DNA of 64,000 nucleotides from an uncultured Stenotrophomonas sp. (GTDB taxonomy: Bacteria; Pseudomonadota; Gammaproteobacteria; Xanthomonadales; Xanthomonadaceae): contig FLTS01000001.1 of assembly GCA_900078405.1 (NCBI GenBank), positions 682,001 to 746,000 on the forward strand, given 5' to 3'. Positions 38,331 to 47,788 of this stretch are shown piece after piece; position 1 is the stretch's first letter, and each line of letters starts with the position of its first letter. Both the position numbers and the translations under genes were made by a program. A model generated the notes under the pieces. It searched no databases and was not told the origin of the DNA. It saw only the letters and a list, made by a program, of their open reading frames with translations.

Positions 38331-38660
38331 ATGAACCCGATGGCAATCCTGCTTCCCGTCGCCCAGGCCGCTCCGGCCGCCCCGGGCATGGGCACCTTCC
38401 TGCTGCCGATCGTCCTGATCGCGGTCATGTATTTCGTGATGATCCGCCCGCAGATGAAGCGCCAGAAGGAACACAAGGCGATGCTGGAGAAGATCAACAA
38501 GGGCGACGAAGTGCTGACCAATGGCGGCATCGCCGGCGTGGTCACCCACATCGGCGACAACTTCGTCACCGTCGAGGTGGCCGACAACGTCCGCATCCGC
38601 GTGCAGAAGGGTGCCATCGGCAACGTGCTGCCCAAGGGCACGCTGAAGTCCGCTGCCTGA
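38331..38660 (+). CDS. yajC: preprotein translocase subunit YajC
   Basis: Small single-pass membrane partner of SecDF. It has 109 residues. One transmembrane helix (about 21-38) is followed by MIRPQMKRQKEHKAMLEKIN and a small soluble domain with GDEVLTNGGIAGVV. ATG 38331 has AGGA at proper spacing; ATG 38328 is next to it. Confidence 0.95.
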   Translation: MNPMAILLPVAQAAPAAPGMGTFLLPIVLIAVMYFVMIRPQMKRQKEHKAMLEKINKGDEVLTNGGIAGVVTHIGDNFVTVEVADNVRIRVQKGAIGNVLPKGTLKSAA

Positions 38661-38719
38661 ACCCGCATTCCCCGTTCGCCACCACGTGACGCCGGCGCGG
38701 CGTCACGCAGGATCCCGCA

Positions 38720-40561
38720 ATGCTCGAATTTCCACGCTGGAAGTACTTCCTGATTCTGATCATTCTGGCGGTCAGCGCCCTGTATGCGCTGCCCAACGTC
38801 TACCAGAAGGATCCCTCCGTGCAGATCACCGCCAACCGCGGCGGCCAGATCGACGACGCGTTCAAGCAGCACGTCTCCTCGGCGCTGGACGAGGCCGGGC
38901 TCGTGTCCAAGTCGGTGGAAACGGAGGGCGACAGCCTGATCGTCCGCCTGAATTCGCTCGACGCCCAGACCCGCGCCAACGACGTGCTGCGCGAGAAGGC
39001 CGGCGAGAACTACACCGTGGCGCTGAATCTGGCCTCGACCGTGCCGGACTGGCTGGCCCGGCTGGGCGGCAAGCCGATGGTGCTGGGCCTGGACCTGGTC
39101 GGCGGCGTGCACTTCGCGCTGCAGGTGGACAAGAAGGCCGCGGTGGACAAGCGCTTCGACGCCTTCGCCGAGGACATCCGCACCACCTTGCGTGATGGCC
39201 GCATCGGCTACCGTTCGGTCGAGCGCCGTGGCGAGAGCGACATCCAGGTGGTGCTGTCCAATGCCGACGACGCCGACAAGGCGCGCGTGGCGCTGGCCAA
39301 GGCGCAGCCGACCCTGACCTATTCGGGCAGCGGCGAGCGGCTCACGGTCAGCGTGCCGCAGGCCGAGATGCTGCAGATCACCTCCGGCGCCATCGAGCAG
39401 AACCTGAGCACGTTGCGCAACCGCGTCAACGAGCTGGGCGTGGCCGAGCCGATCATCCAGCGCCAGGGCGAGGATCGCATCGTGGTCGAGCTGCCAGGCG
39501 TGCAGGACACCGCCGAAGCCAAGCGCATGATCGGCGCCACCGCCACGCTGGAATACCGCGCCGTGGTCGATGGCAATGCGGAAGATGCCGTCGCTTCGGG
39601 CCGCATTCCGCCGGAAGCCAAGCTGTACCGCGACCGCAACGGCCGCCCGGTGCTGCTGAACAAGCGCACCATCGTCACCGGCGACCAGATGGTCAAGGCC
39701 GACGCGGCCACCGACCAGAACGGCATGCCGGCGGTGAGCGTCACCCTCAACAGCGTCGGCGGCCAGCGCATGTTCGACTTCACCAGCGGCAATGTGAACA
39801 AGCCGATGGCGGTGGTCTACACCGAGCGCATCCCGCAGGTGACGGTGGTCGACGGCAAGGAAGTGCGCAGCTTCCGGGTCAAGGAGGAAGTCATCTCCGT
39901 GGCCAACATCAACGGCGTGTTCGGCAAGAACTTCCAGACCACCGGCCTGGAGAAGACCGAGGCCGAGAATCTTGCCAAGCTGCTGCGCGCCGGCTCGCTG
40001 GCCGCGCCGATGGACTTCGTCGAGGAATACGTGATCGGCCCGAGCCTGGGCGCGGAGAACGTGGCCCGCGGCGTCAAGGCGGTGGTGTTCTCGTTCGTGT
40101 TCACGCTGCTGTTCTTCACCGTCTACTACCGCGTGTTCGGCGCGATCACTTCGGTGGCGCTGCTGTTCAACCTGCTGATCGTGGTGGCGGTCATGTCGAT
40201 GTTCGGCGCGACGATGACCCTGCCGGGCTTCGCCGGCCTGGCGCTGTCGGTAGGCCTGTCGGTGGACGCCAACGTGCTGATCAACGAGCGTATCCGCGAG
40301 GAACTGCGGCTGGGCATGCCGGCCAAGGCGGCTATTGCCGCCGGCTACGAGAAGGCTTCGGGCACCATCCTCGACGCCAACCTCACCGGCCTGATCGTTG
40401 GCGTGGCGCTGTATGCGTTCGGCACCGGCCCGCTGAAGGGCTTCGCGCTGACCATGATCATCGGCATCTTCGCCTCGATGTTCACCGCGATCACCGTGTC
40501 GCGCGCGCTGGCGGTGCTGATCTATGGCCGCCGCAAGAAGCTGGCCTCCGTGGCCATCTGA
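38720..40561 (+). CDS. secD: protein translocase subunit SecD
   Basis: Proton-driven membrane factor that completes Sec-dependent export. The 613 residues show TM1 near the N-terminus and P1 head and base domains in the periplasm, with LGLDLVGGVHFALQVD and IEQNLSTLRNRVNELGVAEP. Five C-terminal helices contain GLALSVGLSVDANVLINERI, the conserved D-A-N-V motif. It is followed by secF, with an unusual hairpin between them. Confidence 0.97.
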   Translation: MLEFPRWKYFLILIILAVSALYALPNVYQKDPSVQITANRGGQIDDAFKQHVSSALDEAGLVSKSVETEGDSLIVRLNSLDAQTRANDVLREKAGENYTVALNLASTVPDWLARLGGKPMVLGLDLVGGVHFALQVDKKAAVDKRFDAFAEDIRTTLRDGRIGYRSVERRGESDIQVVLSNADDADKARVALAKAQPTLTYSGSGERLTVSVPQAEMLQITSGAIEQNLSTLRNRVNELGVAEPIIQRQGEDRIVVELPGVQDTAEAKRMIGATATLEYRAVVDGNAEDAVASGRIPPEAKLYRDRNGRPVLLNKRTIVTGDQMVKADAATDQNGMPAVSVTLNSVGGQRMFDFTSGNVNKPMAVVYTERIPQVTVVDGKEVRSFRVKEEVISVANINGVFGKNFQTTGLEKTEAENLAKLLRAGSLAAPMDFVEEYVIGPSLGAENVARGVKAVVFSFVFTLLFFTVYYRVFGAITSVALLFNLLIVVAVMSMFGATMTLPGFAGLALSVGLSVDANVLINERIREELRLGMPAKAAIAAGYEKASGTILDANLTGLIVGVALYAFGTGPLKGFALTMIIGIFASMFTAITVSRALAVLIYGRRKKLASVAI

Positions 40562-40582
40562 GTCCGACGCGAATCCTTTTGC

Positions 40583-40611
40583 AAAAGCCCGCGCCTTCGG
40601 GTGCGGGTTTT
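40583..40611 (+). terminator. terminator-like hairpin between secD and secF
   Basis: AAAAGCCCGC pairs with GCGGGTTTT, and the inner GCC-TTCG-GGT closes as a cUUCGg tetraloop. A TTTTCC tract follows the stem. It lies in the 67-base secD-secF spacer, 17 bases before the secF ATG, and could attenuate secF or sequester its ribosome site region. Confidence 0.6.
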
Positions 40612-40628
40612 CCAGGGAAAACCCTTGC

Positions 40629-41597
40629 ATGAAACTGTTCCCGCTTCACCTCATTCCGAACGACACCACCATCGACTTCATGCGCCACCGCAAGCCGGTG
40701 CTGGTGCTGATGGTGGTCCTGCTGGTGCTGTCCATCGGCATCATCGGCTTCAAGGGCTTCAACTACGCGCTGGAGTTCACCGGCGGCACCGTGGTGCGCA
40801 CCCACTTCCAGAACAGCATCGATGCCGACAGCGTGCGCGAACGCCTGGCCGCGGCCGGCTTCGAGAACGTCCAGGTGCAGAGCGTGGGTGGCGGCAACGA
40901 CATGATGGTCCGCCTGCCGCCGGACGGCCAGCACAACAACGCTGCCGATGCCGCGCAGAAGGTGGCCGAGAAGGTGCGCAGCGCGGTCACCAGCGAGGCC
41001 AACCCGGCCAGCGTGCAGCCGGGTGAGTTCGTCGGTCCGCAGGTCGGCAGGGACCTGGCGATGAACGGCGTCTATGCCACGCTGTTCATGGTGGTCGGCT
41101 TCCTGATCTACATCGCCGCGCGCTTCGAGTGGAAGTTCGCGGTGGTGGCCAGCCTCACCGCGTTCTTCGATCTGATCCTGACCGTGGCCTACATGTCGCT
41201 GCTCGGCCGCGAGTTCGACCTGACCATGCTGGCCGGCATGCTGTCGGTGATGGGCTTCGCCATCAACGACATCATCGTGGTGTTCGACCGCGTGCGCGAA
41301 AACTTCCGCAGCCTGCGCGTGGAGCCGCTGGAAGTGTTGAACCGCTCGATCAACCAGACCCTGTCGCGCACCATCATCACCGCGGTGATGTTCTTCCTGT
41401 CGGCGCTGGCGCTGTACCTGTACGGCGGCGAATCGATGGAAGGCCTGGCCGAGACCCACATGGTTGGCGCGGTCATCGTGGTGGTGTCCTCGGTCATCGT
41501 CGCCGTGCCGCTGCTGAGCATCGGGCCGTTCAAGGTCAGCAAGCAGGACCTGTTGCCCAAGGCAAAGGACGTGGAGGCGCTGGCGCGCCGCCCGTAA
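40629..41597 (+). CDS. secF: protein translocase subunit SecF
   Basis: Partner of SecD. The 322 residues have TM1 (about 23-41), a periplasmic domain with FTGGTVVRTHFQN, and five helices containing MLSVMGFAINDIIVVFDRVR (conserved D-R), with RSINQTLSRTIIT typical of SecF. The ATG at 40629 is chosen by homology to the usual MKLFPLHLIP start. It is followed by a strong terminator. Confidence 0.97.
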   Translation: MKLFPLHLIPNDTTIDFMRHRKPVLVLMVVLLVLSIGIIGFKGFNYALEFTGGTVVRTHFQNSIDADSVRERLAAAGFENVQVQSVGGGNDMMVRLPPDGQHNNAADAAQKVAEKVRSAVTSEANPASVQPGEFVGPQVGRDLAMNGVYATLFMVVGFLIYIAARFEWKFAVVASLTAFFDLILTVAYMSLLGREFDLTMLAGMLSVMGFAINDIIVVFDRVRENFRSLRVEPLEVLNRSINQTLSRTIITAVMFFLSALALYLYGGESMEGLAETHMVGAVIVVVSSVIVAVPLLSIGPFKVSKQDLLPKAKDVEALARRP

Positions 41598-41621
41598 CGC
41601 GGCAGGCCCGTCCAACCCGCG

Positions 41622-41655
41622 AAAGAGCCGCGCATTGCGCGGCTCTTTACTTTTG
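41622..41655 (+). terminator. terminator after secF
   Basis: AAAGAGCCGCGC, loop ATT and GCGCGGCTCTTT make a perfect twelve-pair stem followed by ACTTTTG. It closes the queA-tgt-yajC-secDF region. Confidence 0.85.
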
Positions 41656-41685
41656 ACGACCCGCCGATAGCTCTTGATAGCCCTT

Positions 41686-41752
41686 GTGGGGGCGAGGCAA
41701 GTCGCGACAATGCCTTGCCGGCAAAACCGGTCGCGACTCGCGTCGTTCGTGC
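41686..41752. repeat. degenerate GTAG-type REP palindrome
   Basis: GTGGGGGCGAGGCAAGTCGCGAC and GGTCGCGACTCGCGTCGTTCGTGC are recognisable but mutated arms of the same repeat family. The GTAG end is lost. It lies upstream of fabV. Confidence 0.65.
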
Positions 41753-41882
41753 AGGAGCCTGCGCCCTCGAATCCATGCGGTGGCGTCGGTTGTCGAAATC
41801 GCGTGCGCGCACTACGATCCCTCCGGTTCGGCGCCCGGCCACTGCATCGCGCCGCCGGTTTTCGCATCCATCCGAGGTTTTC

Positions 41883-43145
41883 ATGGTCATCAAACCGCGT
41901 GTGCGCGGCTTCATCTGCGTCACCACCCACCCGACCGGCTGCGAGGCGGCGGTCAAGGAACAGATCGACTACATCAAGGCGCAGCCGAAGCTGGCGTATG
42001 GCCCGAAGAAGGTGCTGGTGATTGGCGCATCCACCGGCTACGGGCTGGCTGCGCGCATCAAGGCCGCCTTCGGCAGCGACGCGGCCACGCTGGGCGTGTT
42101 CTTCGAGCGTCCCGGCACCGAAAGCAAGCCGGGTACGGCGGGTTGGTACAACTCGGCGGCGTTCGAGAAGCACGCGCATGCGGCCGGCCTGTATGCGCGC
42201 AGCGTCAATGGCGATGCGTTCTCCGACGAAGTGAAGGCCAAGGTCATAGAGATCATCAAGGCCGACCTCGGTCAGGTCGATCAGGTGGTCTACAGCCTGG
42301 CCGCGCCGCGTCGCAAGCACCCGAAGACCGGTGAAGTCATCAGCTCCACGCTCAAGCCGATCGGTGCGCCGATCACCCTGCGCGGGCTGGACACCGACAA
42401 GGAAGTGCTGACCGAAACCACGCTGCAACCGGCCAGCGCCGAGGAAATCGCCGGCACCGTGCAGGTGATGGGCGGCGAGGACTGGCAGATGTGGATCGAC
42501 GCGCTGCTGGAAGCGGGGGTGCTGGCACCGGGCGCGACCACCACCGCCTTCACCTACGTCGGTGAGGAGATCACCCAGGCGATCTACTGGAACGGTTCGA
42601 TCGGCGCGGCCAAGAAGGACCTGGACGACAAGGTCAAGGCCATCCGCGGCAAGTTGCAGGGCATCGGCGGCGATGCGCGCGTGTCGGTGCTCAAGGCGGT
42701 GGTGACGCAGGCCAGCTCTGCGATCCCGACCATGCCGCTGTACCTGTCGCTGCTGTTCAAGGTGATGAAGGAAGAGGGCACCCACGAGGGCTGCATCGAG
42801 CAGCTCGATACGCTGTACGACATCCTCTACAACGGCCCGCAGGGCGGCGCGAATGCCGCCGGCCACATCCGTCGCGAACGGATGGATGGCAAGGGCCGCA
42901 GCATCGCGCTGGTCGACGAGGAAGGCCGCCTGCGCGCCGACTACAAGGAAATGGCGCCGGAAGTGCAGGGCAGGGTGGTCGAGCTGTGGCCGCAGGTGAC
43001 CAACGACAACCTGTACCAGATCAGCGACCTGGCCGGCTACAAGGCCGATTTTCTGCGCCTGTTCGGCTTCGGCGTGGATGGCGTGGATTACGACGCAGAC
43101 GTCGACCCGGACGTGAGGATCGACAACCTCGTCGACCTGACCTGA
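41883..43145 (+). CDS. fabV: NADH-dependent trans-2-enoyl-ACP/CoA reductase FabV
   Basis: Last reduction step of fatty-acid elongation, performed here by the triclosan-tolerant FabV rather than FabI. The 420 residues start [17 protein letters not shown]. The Rossmann loop is [17 protein letters not shown]. The catalytic Tyr-x8-Lys is in [10 protein letters not shown], with Tyr235 and Lys244, exactly the FabV spacing and numbering. [20 protein letters not shown] is also diagnostic. It is single-gene, ending in a near-perfect terminator. Confidence 0.96.
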   Translation: MVIKPRVRGFICVTTHPTGCEAAVKEQIDYIKAQPKLAYGPKKVLVIGASTGYGLAARIKAAFGSDAATLGVFFERPGTESKPGTAGWYNSAAFEKHAHAAGLYARSVNGDAFSDEVKAKVIEIIKADLGQVDQVVYSLAAPRRKHPKTGEVISSTLKPIGAPITLRGLDTDKEVLTETTLQPASAEEIAGTVQVMGGEDWQMWIDALLEAGVLAPGATTTAFTYVGEEITQAIYWNGSIGAAKKDLDDKVKAIRGKLQGIGGDARVSVLKAVVTQASSAIPTMPLYLSLLFKVMKEEGTHEGCIEQLDTLYDILYNGPQGGANAAGHIRRERMDGKGRSIALVDEEGRLRADYKEMAPEVQGRVVELWPQVTNDNLYQISDLAGYKADFLRLFGFGVDGVDYDADVDPDVRIDNLVDLT

Positions 43146-43151
43146 AGAAAG

Positions 43152-43175
43152 AAAGGCCGGCGCAAGCCGGCCTTT
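43152..43175. terminator. bidirectional terminator between fabV and fimX
   Basis: AAAGGCCGGC, loop GCAA and GCCGGCCTTT are perfectly complementary. On the minus strand the hairpin is followed by CTTTCTTC, so it can stop fimX as well as fabV. Confidence 0.8.
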
Positions 43176-43219
43176 CCACATCCGCGGTTGCCGGCCAGCG
43201 GCCGGCACTACCTTATGCG

Positions 43220-45295
43220 TTATGCATTGAACTCGAAATCCATCCGCGGGCCGGTGGGGCCGACGAAATCGCCCTGTACGTAATCGAAGCCGGCATTGAA
43301 CAGCAGGCTCATCGTCGCCGCGTCGGAGACGTGCTCGGCGATGGTGCGGATGTTCTCCGACTGAGCCCGCGCGGTGATTTCCTGGGTCTTGGGCAGCTGT
43401 TCGCGGGCCTGCACCGGGTCGGCGGTGAAACTGCTGTCCAGCTTGAGGAAGGCCGGCTTGAAGTGGCTCAGCAGCTGGAACGAATCCAGCCCCGAGCCGA
43501 ACTGCTCCAGCCCGACCTTGCAGCCCAGCGCGGCGACGTCGTCGAGGAACTGCTGGGCATTGCGCAGCTGGGTGAACACCCGCGCCTCGGACACCTGCAA
43601 CCACAGCTGTTCGCCGGCCACGCCCTCGGCCTGCAGGCCATCGCGGATCACCTTCAGCAGCAGCGGGTCGGAGAACGATTCGGGGGTGATGCGCACCATC
43701 AGGTGGGTGCGGTGGCCGGCGCGCTGGCGCTCGCCGAGCGCCTTGAGCGCATGGCCGACCATCCAGCGGTTGATCGGCGCCAGCAGGTCGTGGTCCTCGG
43801 CGATCGGCAGGAAGGTGGCCTGGCCGACCAGCTCGTCGTTGCTGAGCAGTTGCAGCGTGGTGTCATACAACTGCAGCGGCTCGCCCATCAGGTTGATGGC
43901 CGGTCGGAAACCGAGTTGGAAGCCTTCGCTGTCCAGCGCCTCGCGGATCAGCGTGACCCAGCGCTGCACGCGTTCTTCCTCCAGCCGGTCGGTGGCACCG
44001 GGGTCGAACACCTTGACCGTGTTGCCGCCTAGCTCGACCGCGGTGCGCATGCAGTCGCTGGCGCGCGCCAGTACCTGGCCGACGCTGGCGATCTTCTCGC
44101 CGACCTGCACGCCGCCGATGCTGACGGTGACGGTGGCCGAGTGCTCGCCGACCGTGAACACATGCGAGGCGAAGGCTTCGCGCACGATTTCGGCCACGCC
44201 CATCGTGTGCAGATAATCGCCCTGTACCAGCAGGGCGAAGCTGTGCTCGCCGACGCGTGCGATCGAGGTGCCCGGGTCGAGGCTGGCGGCCAGGTGCTGG
44301 CCCAGCGCGGCGATCAGGGCGTCGGCCGAGTCCAGGCCGATGGTCGGCAGCAGCCGCGCATAGTGGTCCGGCTCGACCAGCAGGAAACCGTACTGGCCTT
44401 CGCTGCGGCTGACCTGCGCCACTGCGTTTTCCAGGTGCACCATGAAGGTCGGGCGGTTGAGCAGGCCGGTGACCTGGTCGCGCTGGCGCAGCGCCTCGAC
44501 CTCGCGCGCGAGTTCCGGGTCGAACTCCTCGCGGCGGCGGAACACCACCTGGATGCAGGATTCGCCCTCGTAGGTGGCGGCGGTGAATTCCATCGTCGCC
44601 GGGAAGGTGTCGCCTTCCTGGTTGCGGGCATGCAGCTCGTACTGCGGCGGCGGTGCCTCGCCCTTGCTCAGTGACTTGAGCAGCTGCTTGAAGTCCTCCA
44701 CGTGCTGCGACGCGACCATGTCCAGCAGCGAGATGCCTTCCACGTCCTCGAACGATTCGTAGCCGAACATTTCCAGGTAGGCGTCGTTGGCGCGGATGTG
44801 CATGCCTTCGTGGATGTAGGCGATGGGGTCGCGCGAGGAGGCGATCAGCGCGTCGCAGCGGCGCTCGGTCTCGCGCATCTGTGCTTCGATCCGGCGCAGG
44901 CCCCGGCGGGCCTGCAGGTCGGTCCATTCGTTGCGCACCACCGCCAGCAGGTGCTCGGGGCGCTGGCGCAGGGCGATGGCGCGGATGCCGTTGGCGCCGG
45001 ATTCCACCAGCATCCGTTCGTCGACGTGTTCGGCCAGCAGGATCACCGGGATGTCCTTGCCGCTGGCGGCGATCTGCTGGCTCAGCAGCGCCTGCGGAAT
45101 CACCTGCGACGGCGCCGACAACACCAGGTCGATGGCCTGCCCGGCCAGTACCTGCACCAGTTCTGCCGGCGTCTGCGGGCGGAACGGGCGGATGGCGATG
45201 CCGCTGTTGCGCAAGGCGCTGGCGATGGCTTCGGCGCTTTCGGCGCTGTCATCGATGATCAGCAGGCGCAGGGTGATTTCTTTGCCGTTCTGCAT
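43220..45295 (-). CDS. fimX: FimX-like degenerate REC-PAS-GGDEF-EAL c-di-GMP effector
   Basis: A 691-residue multidomain protein, the same length as Pseudomonas FimX, which controls type IV pilus assembly via PilZ and PilB. The REC domain (about 9-125) keeps LLIIDDS but has LSAPS where the phosphoacceptor Asp should be. The PAS domain (about 150-265) has IAYIHEGMHIRANDAYLEMF. The GGDEF position reads VGEHSF. The EAL position reads YDTTLQ in place of E-A-L-L-R. So phosphorylation, cyclase and phosphodiesterase activity should all be absent, and the protein would sense c-di-GMP. An orphan degenerate regulator of another process is the alternative. The ATG 45295 is followed by MQNGKEITLRLLI. Confidence 0.85.
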   Translation of the reverse strand: MQNGKEITLRLLIIDDSAESAEAIASALRNSGIAIRPFRPQTPAELVQVLAGQAIDLVLSAPSQVIPQALLSQQIAASGKDIPVILLAEHVDERMLVESGANGIRAIALRQRPEHLLAVVRNEWTDLQARRGLRRIEAQMRETERRCDALIASSRDPIAYIHEGMHIRANDAYLEMFGYESFEDVEGISLLDMVASQHVEDFKQLLKSLSKGEAPPPQYELHARNQEGDTFPATMEFTAATYEGESCIQVVFRRREEFDPELAREVEALRQRDQVTGLLNRPTFMVHLENAVAQVSRSEGQYGFLLVEPDHYARLLPTIGLDSADALIAALGQHLAASLDPGTSIARVGEHSFALLVQGDYLHTMGVAEIVREAFASHVFTVGEHSATVTVSIGGVQVGEKIASVGQVLARASDCMRTAVELGGNTVKVFDPGATDRLEEERVQRWVTLIREALDSEGFQLGFRPAINLMGEPLQLYDTTLQLLSNDELVGQATFLPIAEDHDLLAPINRWMVGHALKALGERQRAGHRTHLMVRITPESFSDPLLLKVIRDGLQAEGVAGEQLWLQVSEARVFTQLRNAQQFLDDVAALGCKVGLEQFGSGLDSFQLLSHFKPAFLKLDSSFTADPVQAREQLPKTQEITARAQSENIRTIAEHVSDAATMSLLFNAGFDYVQGDFVGPTGPRMDFEFNA

Positions 45296-45411
45296 TCGGG
45301 ACTCCCCTTTGACCGGGTTTAATACAACACGGCGCGATGGCCGTCCATGCGTGGATCGCCCGCCTGTGACAGCGGTCCTGTGCGGGGCAGGGTACGGGTG
45401 GGGCGCCGCAT

Positions 45412-46602
45412 TCAAGCCACCAGCCCGGCGGCATGGCCGCTGGCCCAGGCCCACTGGAAGTTGTAGCCGCCCAGCCAGCCGGTCACGTCCAGCACCTCGC
45501 CGATGAAATGCAGGCCGGGCACCCGCCGCGACTCCATCGTCGCTGACGAGGTCGCGGCCGTGTCCACCCCGCCCAGCGTCACCTCGGCGGTGCGGTAGCC
45601 CTCGGTGCCGCTGGCCACCAGCGGGAAATCGCCGAGCAGGGCCGCGGCCTCGCGCAACTGGCGCTCGTCGAGCTGGCGCAGCGGCCGGTCCGGCAGCCAG
45701 TGTTCGCACAGGCGTTGCGCCATGCGCTTGGGCATGGCTTCGGCCAGCACCGTGCGCAGTTCCGAGGCGCCGCGCTCGCGTTTCATGGTGCGCAGCCAGC
45801 CGTCGGTGTCGTGGTCGGGCAGCAGGTCCAGCCGCAGGTCGTCGCCGGGTTGCCAGTACGAGGAAATCTGCAGGATCGCCGGGCCGCTGATGCCGCGATG
45901 GGTCAGCAGCATGAAATTGCGGAAGCTCTGGCCGTTGCAGCGCGCCTCCACCGGCAGTGCCACCCCGCTGAGGTCGGTGAAGCGTTGCTGGTGCTTGCCG
46001 CTGAGGGTGAGCGGCACCAGCCCGGCGCGGGTCGGCAGCACCTCGTGGCCGAACTGGCGCGCGACCTCGTAGCCGAAACCGCTGGCACCCATGCTCGGAA
46101 TTGACAGGCCGCCGGTGGCGACGACCAGCGAGGCGCAGTGGAAGCGGCCCTGCCCGGTACGCACGCGGAAGCCGTCGGCGCCGCGCTCGATGCCTTCCAC
46201 CGCGCAATCGGTGCGGACCTGCGCGCCGGCGGCGGCGCATTCGTCCAGCAGCATCCTGACGATCTGCTTGGACGAGATGTCGCAGAACAGCTGGCCCAGT
46301 TCCTTCTCGTGGTACGCGATGCGGTGCCGCTCGACCATGTCGATGAAGTCGGCCGGGGTGTAGCGGGCCAGCGCCGACTTGCAGAAATGCGGGTTGGCGG
46401 AGAGAAAGTTGGCCGGGGCGGTGCCGGTGTTGGTGAAATTGCAGCGGCCGCCGCCGGACATCAGGATCTTCTTGCCGGGCTTGTTGGCGTGGTCGATCAC
46501 CTGCACCCGGCGCCCGCGCTGGCCGGCGGTGAGCGCACACATCAGCCCGGCGGCACCGGCGCCGATGACCAGCACGTCGCAATGGATCGGGTTGTCAGCC
46601 AC
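45412..46602 (-). CDS. NAD(P)/FAD-dependent oxidoreductase, YhiN/HI0933 family
   Basis: A 396-residue flavoprotein. The FAD dinucleotide fold is VLVIGAGAAGLMCALTAGQR (residues 10-29), then KPGKKILMSGGGRCNFTNTG, the family signature, and ATGGLSIPSMGASGFGYEVA. The C-terminal FAD motif is HFIGEVLDVTGWLGGYNFQW. The biochemical role of this widespread family is not established; a 3-dehydro-bile acid-like or thiol-related substrate has not been shown. It is on the minus strand, seven bases after yaeQ. Confidence 0.92.
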   Translation of the reverse strand: MADNPIHCDVLVIGAGAAGLMCALTAGQRGRRVQVIDHANKPGKKILMSGGGRCNFTNTGTAPANFLSANPHFCKSALARYTPADFIDMVERHRIAYHEKELGQLFCDISSKQIVRMLLDECAAAGAQVRTDCAVEGIERGADGFRVRTGQGRFHCASLVVATGGLSIPSMGASGFGYEVARQFGHEVLPTRAGLVPLTLSGKHQQRFTDLSGVALPVEARCNGQSFRNFMLLTHRGISGPAILQISSYWQPGDDLRLDLLPDHDTDGWLRTMKRERGASELRTVLAEAMPKRMAQRLCEHWLPDRPLRQLDERQLREAAALLGDFPLVASGTEGYRTAEVTLGGVDTAATSSATMESRRVPGLHFIGEVLDVTGWLGGYNFQWAWASGHAAGLVA

Positions 46603-46609
46603 TGCGCGC

Positions 46610-47158
46610 TTATTCCACCGCGCGCTTGCGCCAGGCCGGGATCACGTCCAGTTGCATCTGGTCGGCGATCAGCTGCACCTCGCCATCCTGGATCAGCACA
46701 CTCCAGCGCATCGCCCGCTGGATCTGCGCGCCCCACAGCTCGACGAAGCCGGCGGGCAGGTCCAGCACCGACAGGTTGCCGAAACGTTCAAGGTGCCGGC
46801 CCTGCTTCTGCCACCAGATGTCGGAGGCATTGCCGCCGTAGTTGACCACCTGTACGCGGGCGCTGCGGTTGCAAGCCTTGCGGATGCGCGACTCGTCCGG
46901 GTGGCCGAGGTCGATCCAGCGCAGGATGTCGCCGGTGTAGTCGTGCTGCCACAGGTCCGGTTCGTCGTCGGTACTCAGGCCGCGGCCGAACTCCAGCCGC
47001 TCGTCGGCGTTCAGGGCGAACGCGAGCAGCCGCACCATCAGCCGCTCGTCGGTTTCGGACGGGTGCTGGGCCAGGGTCAGGTGGTGGTTGGCGTAGTAGC
47101 CGCGATCCATGTCGCTGATCTGCAGCTCGGCCTTGCGGATGGTGGCGGTGAGGGCCAT
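46610..47158 (-). CDS. yaeQ: YaeQ family protein
   Basis: A 182-residue cytoplasmic protein matching YaeQ: MALTATIRKAELQISDMDR at the start, HPSETDERLMVRLLAFAL, WIDLGHPDESRIRKACNRS and LPAGFVELWGAQIQRAMRWS. YaeQ has a PD-(D/E)XK nuclease-like fold, and the E-R-L-M / D-L-G-x-P-D-E arrangement fits. Its cellular substrate is unknown, although in enterobacteria it can compensate for loss of RfaH. It is directly upstream of the flavoprotein gene. Confidence 0.93.
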   Translation of the reverse strand: MALTATIRKAELQISDMDRGYYANHHLTLAQHPSETDERLMVRLLAFALNADERLEFGRGLSTDDEPDLWQHDYTGDILRWIDLGHPDESRIRKACNRSARVQVVNYGGNASDIWWQKQGRHLERFGNLSVLDLPAGFVELWGAQIQRAMRWSVLIQDGEVQLIADQMQLDVIPAWRKRAVE

Positions 47159-47230
47159 GAAGTTACCGGGGCAAAAGACCGCCCATGATAAGCCTTGCCG
47201 GGCATGCGGGCCGGTTGTCGCATTGTGTGT

Positions 47231-47680
47231 TCAGCGCTGTGCGGCGAGCCAGCGGTCCAGTTGCGCGGCAAAGGCCTGGCGGTCGCGCGGGTGCAGGCTG
47301 GCCGGGCCGCCGGTGTGGATGCCGGCGCCGCGCAGCTCGGCCATGAAGTCGCGCATCGACAAGCGCTCGGCGATGCTGTCGCGGTCGAACGGCACGCCGC
47401 GTGGATCGACTGCGGCCGCGGCCTTTTCCAGCACGCGGGCGGCGAGGGGAATGTCCTGGGTGACGACCAGGTCGCCGGCGGCCACGCGTTCGGCGATGGC
47501 ATCGTCGGCCGCATCCGCGCCGGTACCGACCTGCAGGCTGCGGACGAAGCGCGAGGCCGGTGTCTGCAGCCAGCGGTTGGCGACCAGCACCACCTCGGTC
47601 CGGGTGCGTTCGGCGGCGCGGTACAGGATGTCGCGGATGGCGGCCGGACAGGCGTCGGCATCGACCCATATCCGAGGCAT
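47231..47680 (-). CDS. YaiI/YqxD family (DUF188) protein
   Basis: A 149-residue protein beginning [18 protein letters not shown], the hallmark of the YaiI/YqxD family, with DADAC resembling a PIN-like nuclease acidic site. Further marks are [20 protein letters not shown] and [23 protein letters not shown] 47680 gives the usual family length; upstream ATGs at 47704 and 47713 would add 8 or 11 residues. No function has been proven for the family. Confidence 0.9.
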   Translation of the reverse strand: MPRIWVDADACPAAIRDILYRAAERTRTEVVLVANRWLQTPASRFVRSLQVGTGADAADDAIAERVAAGDLVVTQDIPLAARVLEKAAAAVDPRGVPFDRDSIAERLSMRDFMAELRGAGIHTGGPASLHPRDRQAFAAQLDRWLAAQR

Positions 47681-47753
47681 GGCCACGGGGGAGGGCGAGG
47701 TCATGGCGCGCAACCCGGCGAGCGCGCATATTGATTCTGCATGTGCAGCCCCT

Positions 47754-47782
47754 TTCTTCTATTTCAACTTGTTGAATATAAA
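47754..47782 (+). promoter_or_regulatory. promoter of the cold-shock gene
   Basis: TTCTTC (47754-47759), a 17-base spacer and TATAAA (47777-47782) form a plausible promoter. The spacer holds the perfect inverted repeat TTCAACTTGTTGAA. Transcription from here would give a leader of about 230 bases before the csp ATG. Confidence 0.5.
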
Positions 47783-47788
47783 GAAATT

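Noticed and set aside
40491..43604. 1037-codon minus-strand frame opposite secF and fabV
   Set aside because: It is a shadow of real genes and has a His/Asp/Arg-rich composition with no domain.
43220..45295. Active diguanylate cyclase or phosphodiesterase
   Set aside because: The signature residues at the GGDEF and EAL positions are absent, so it is described as a degenerate FimX-type sensor.
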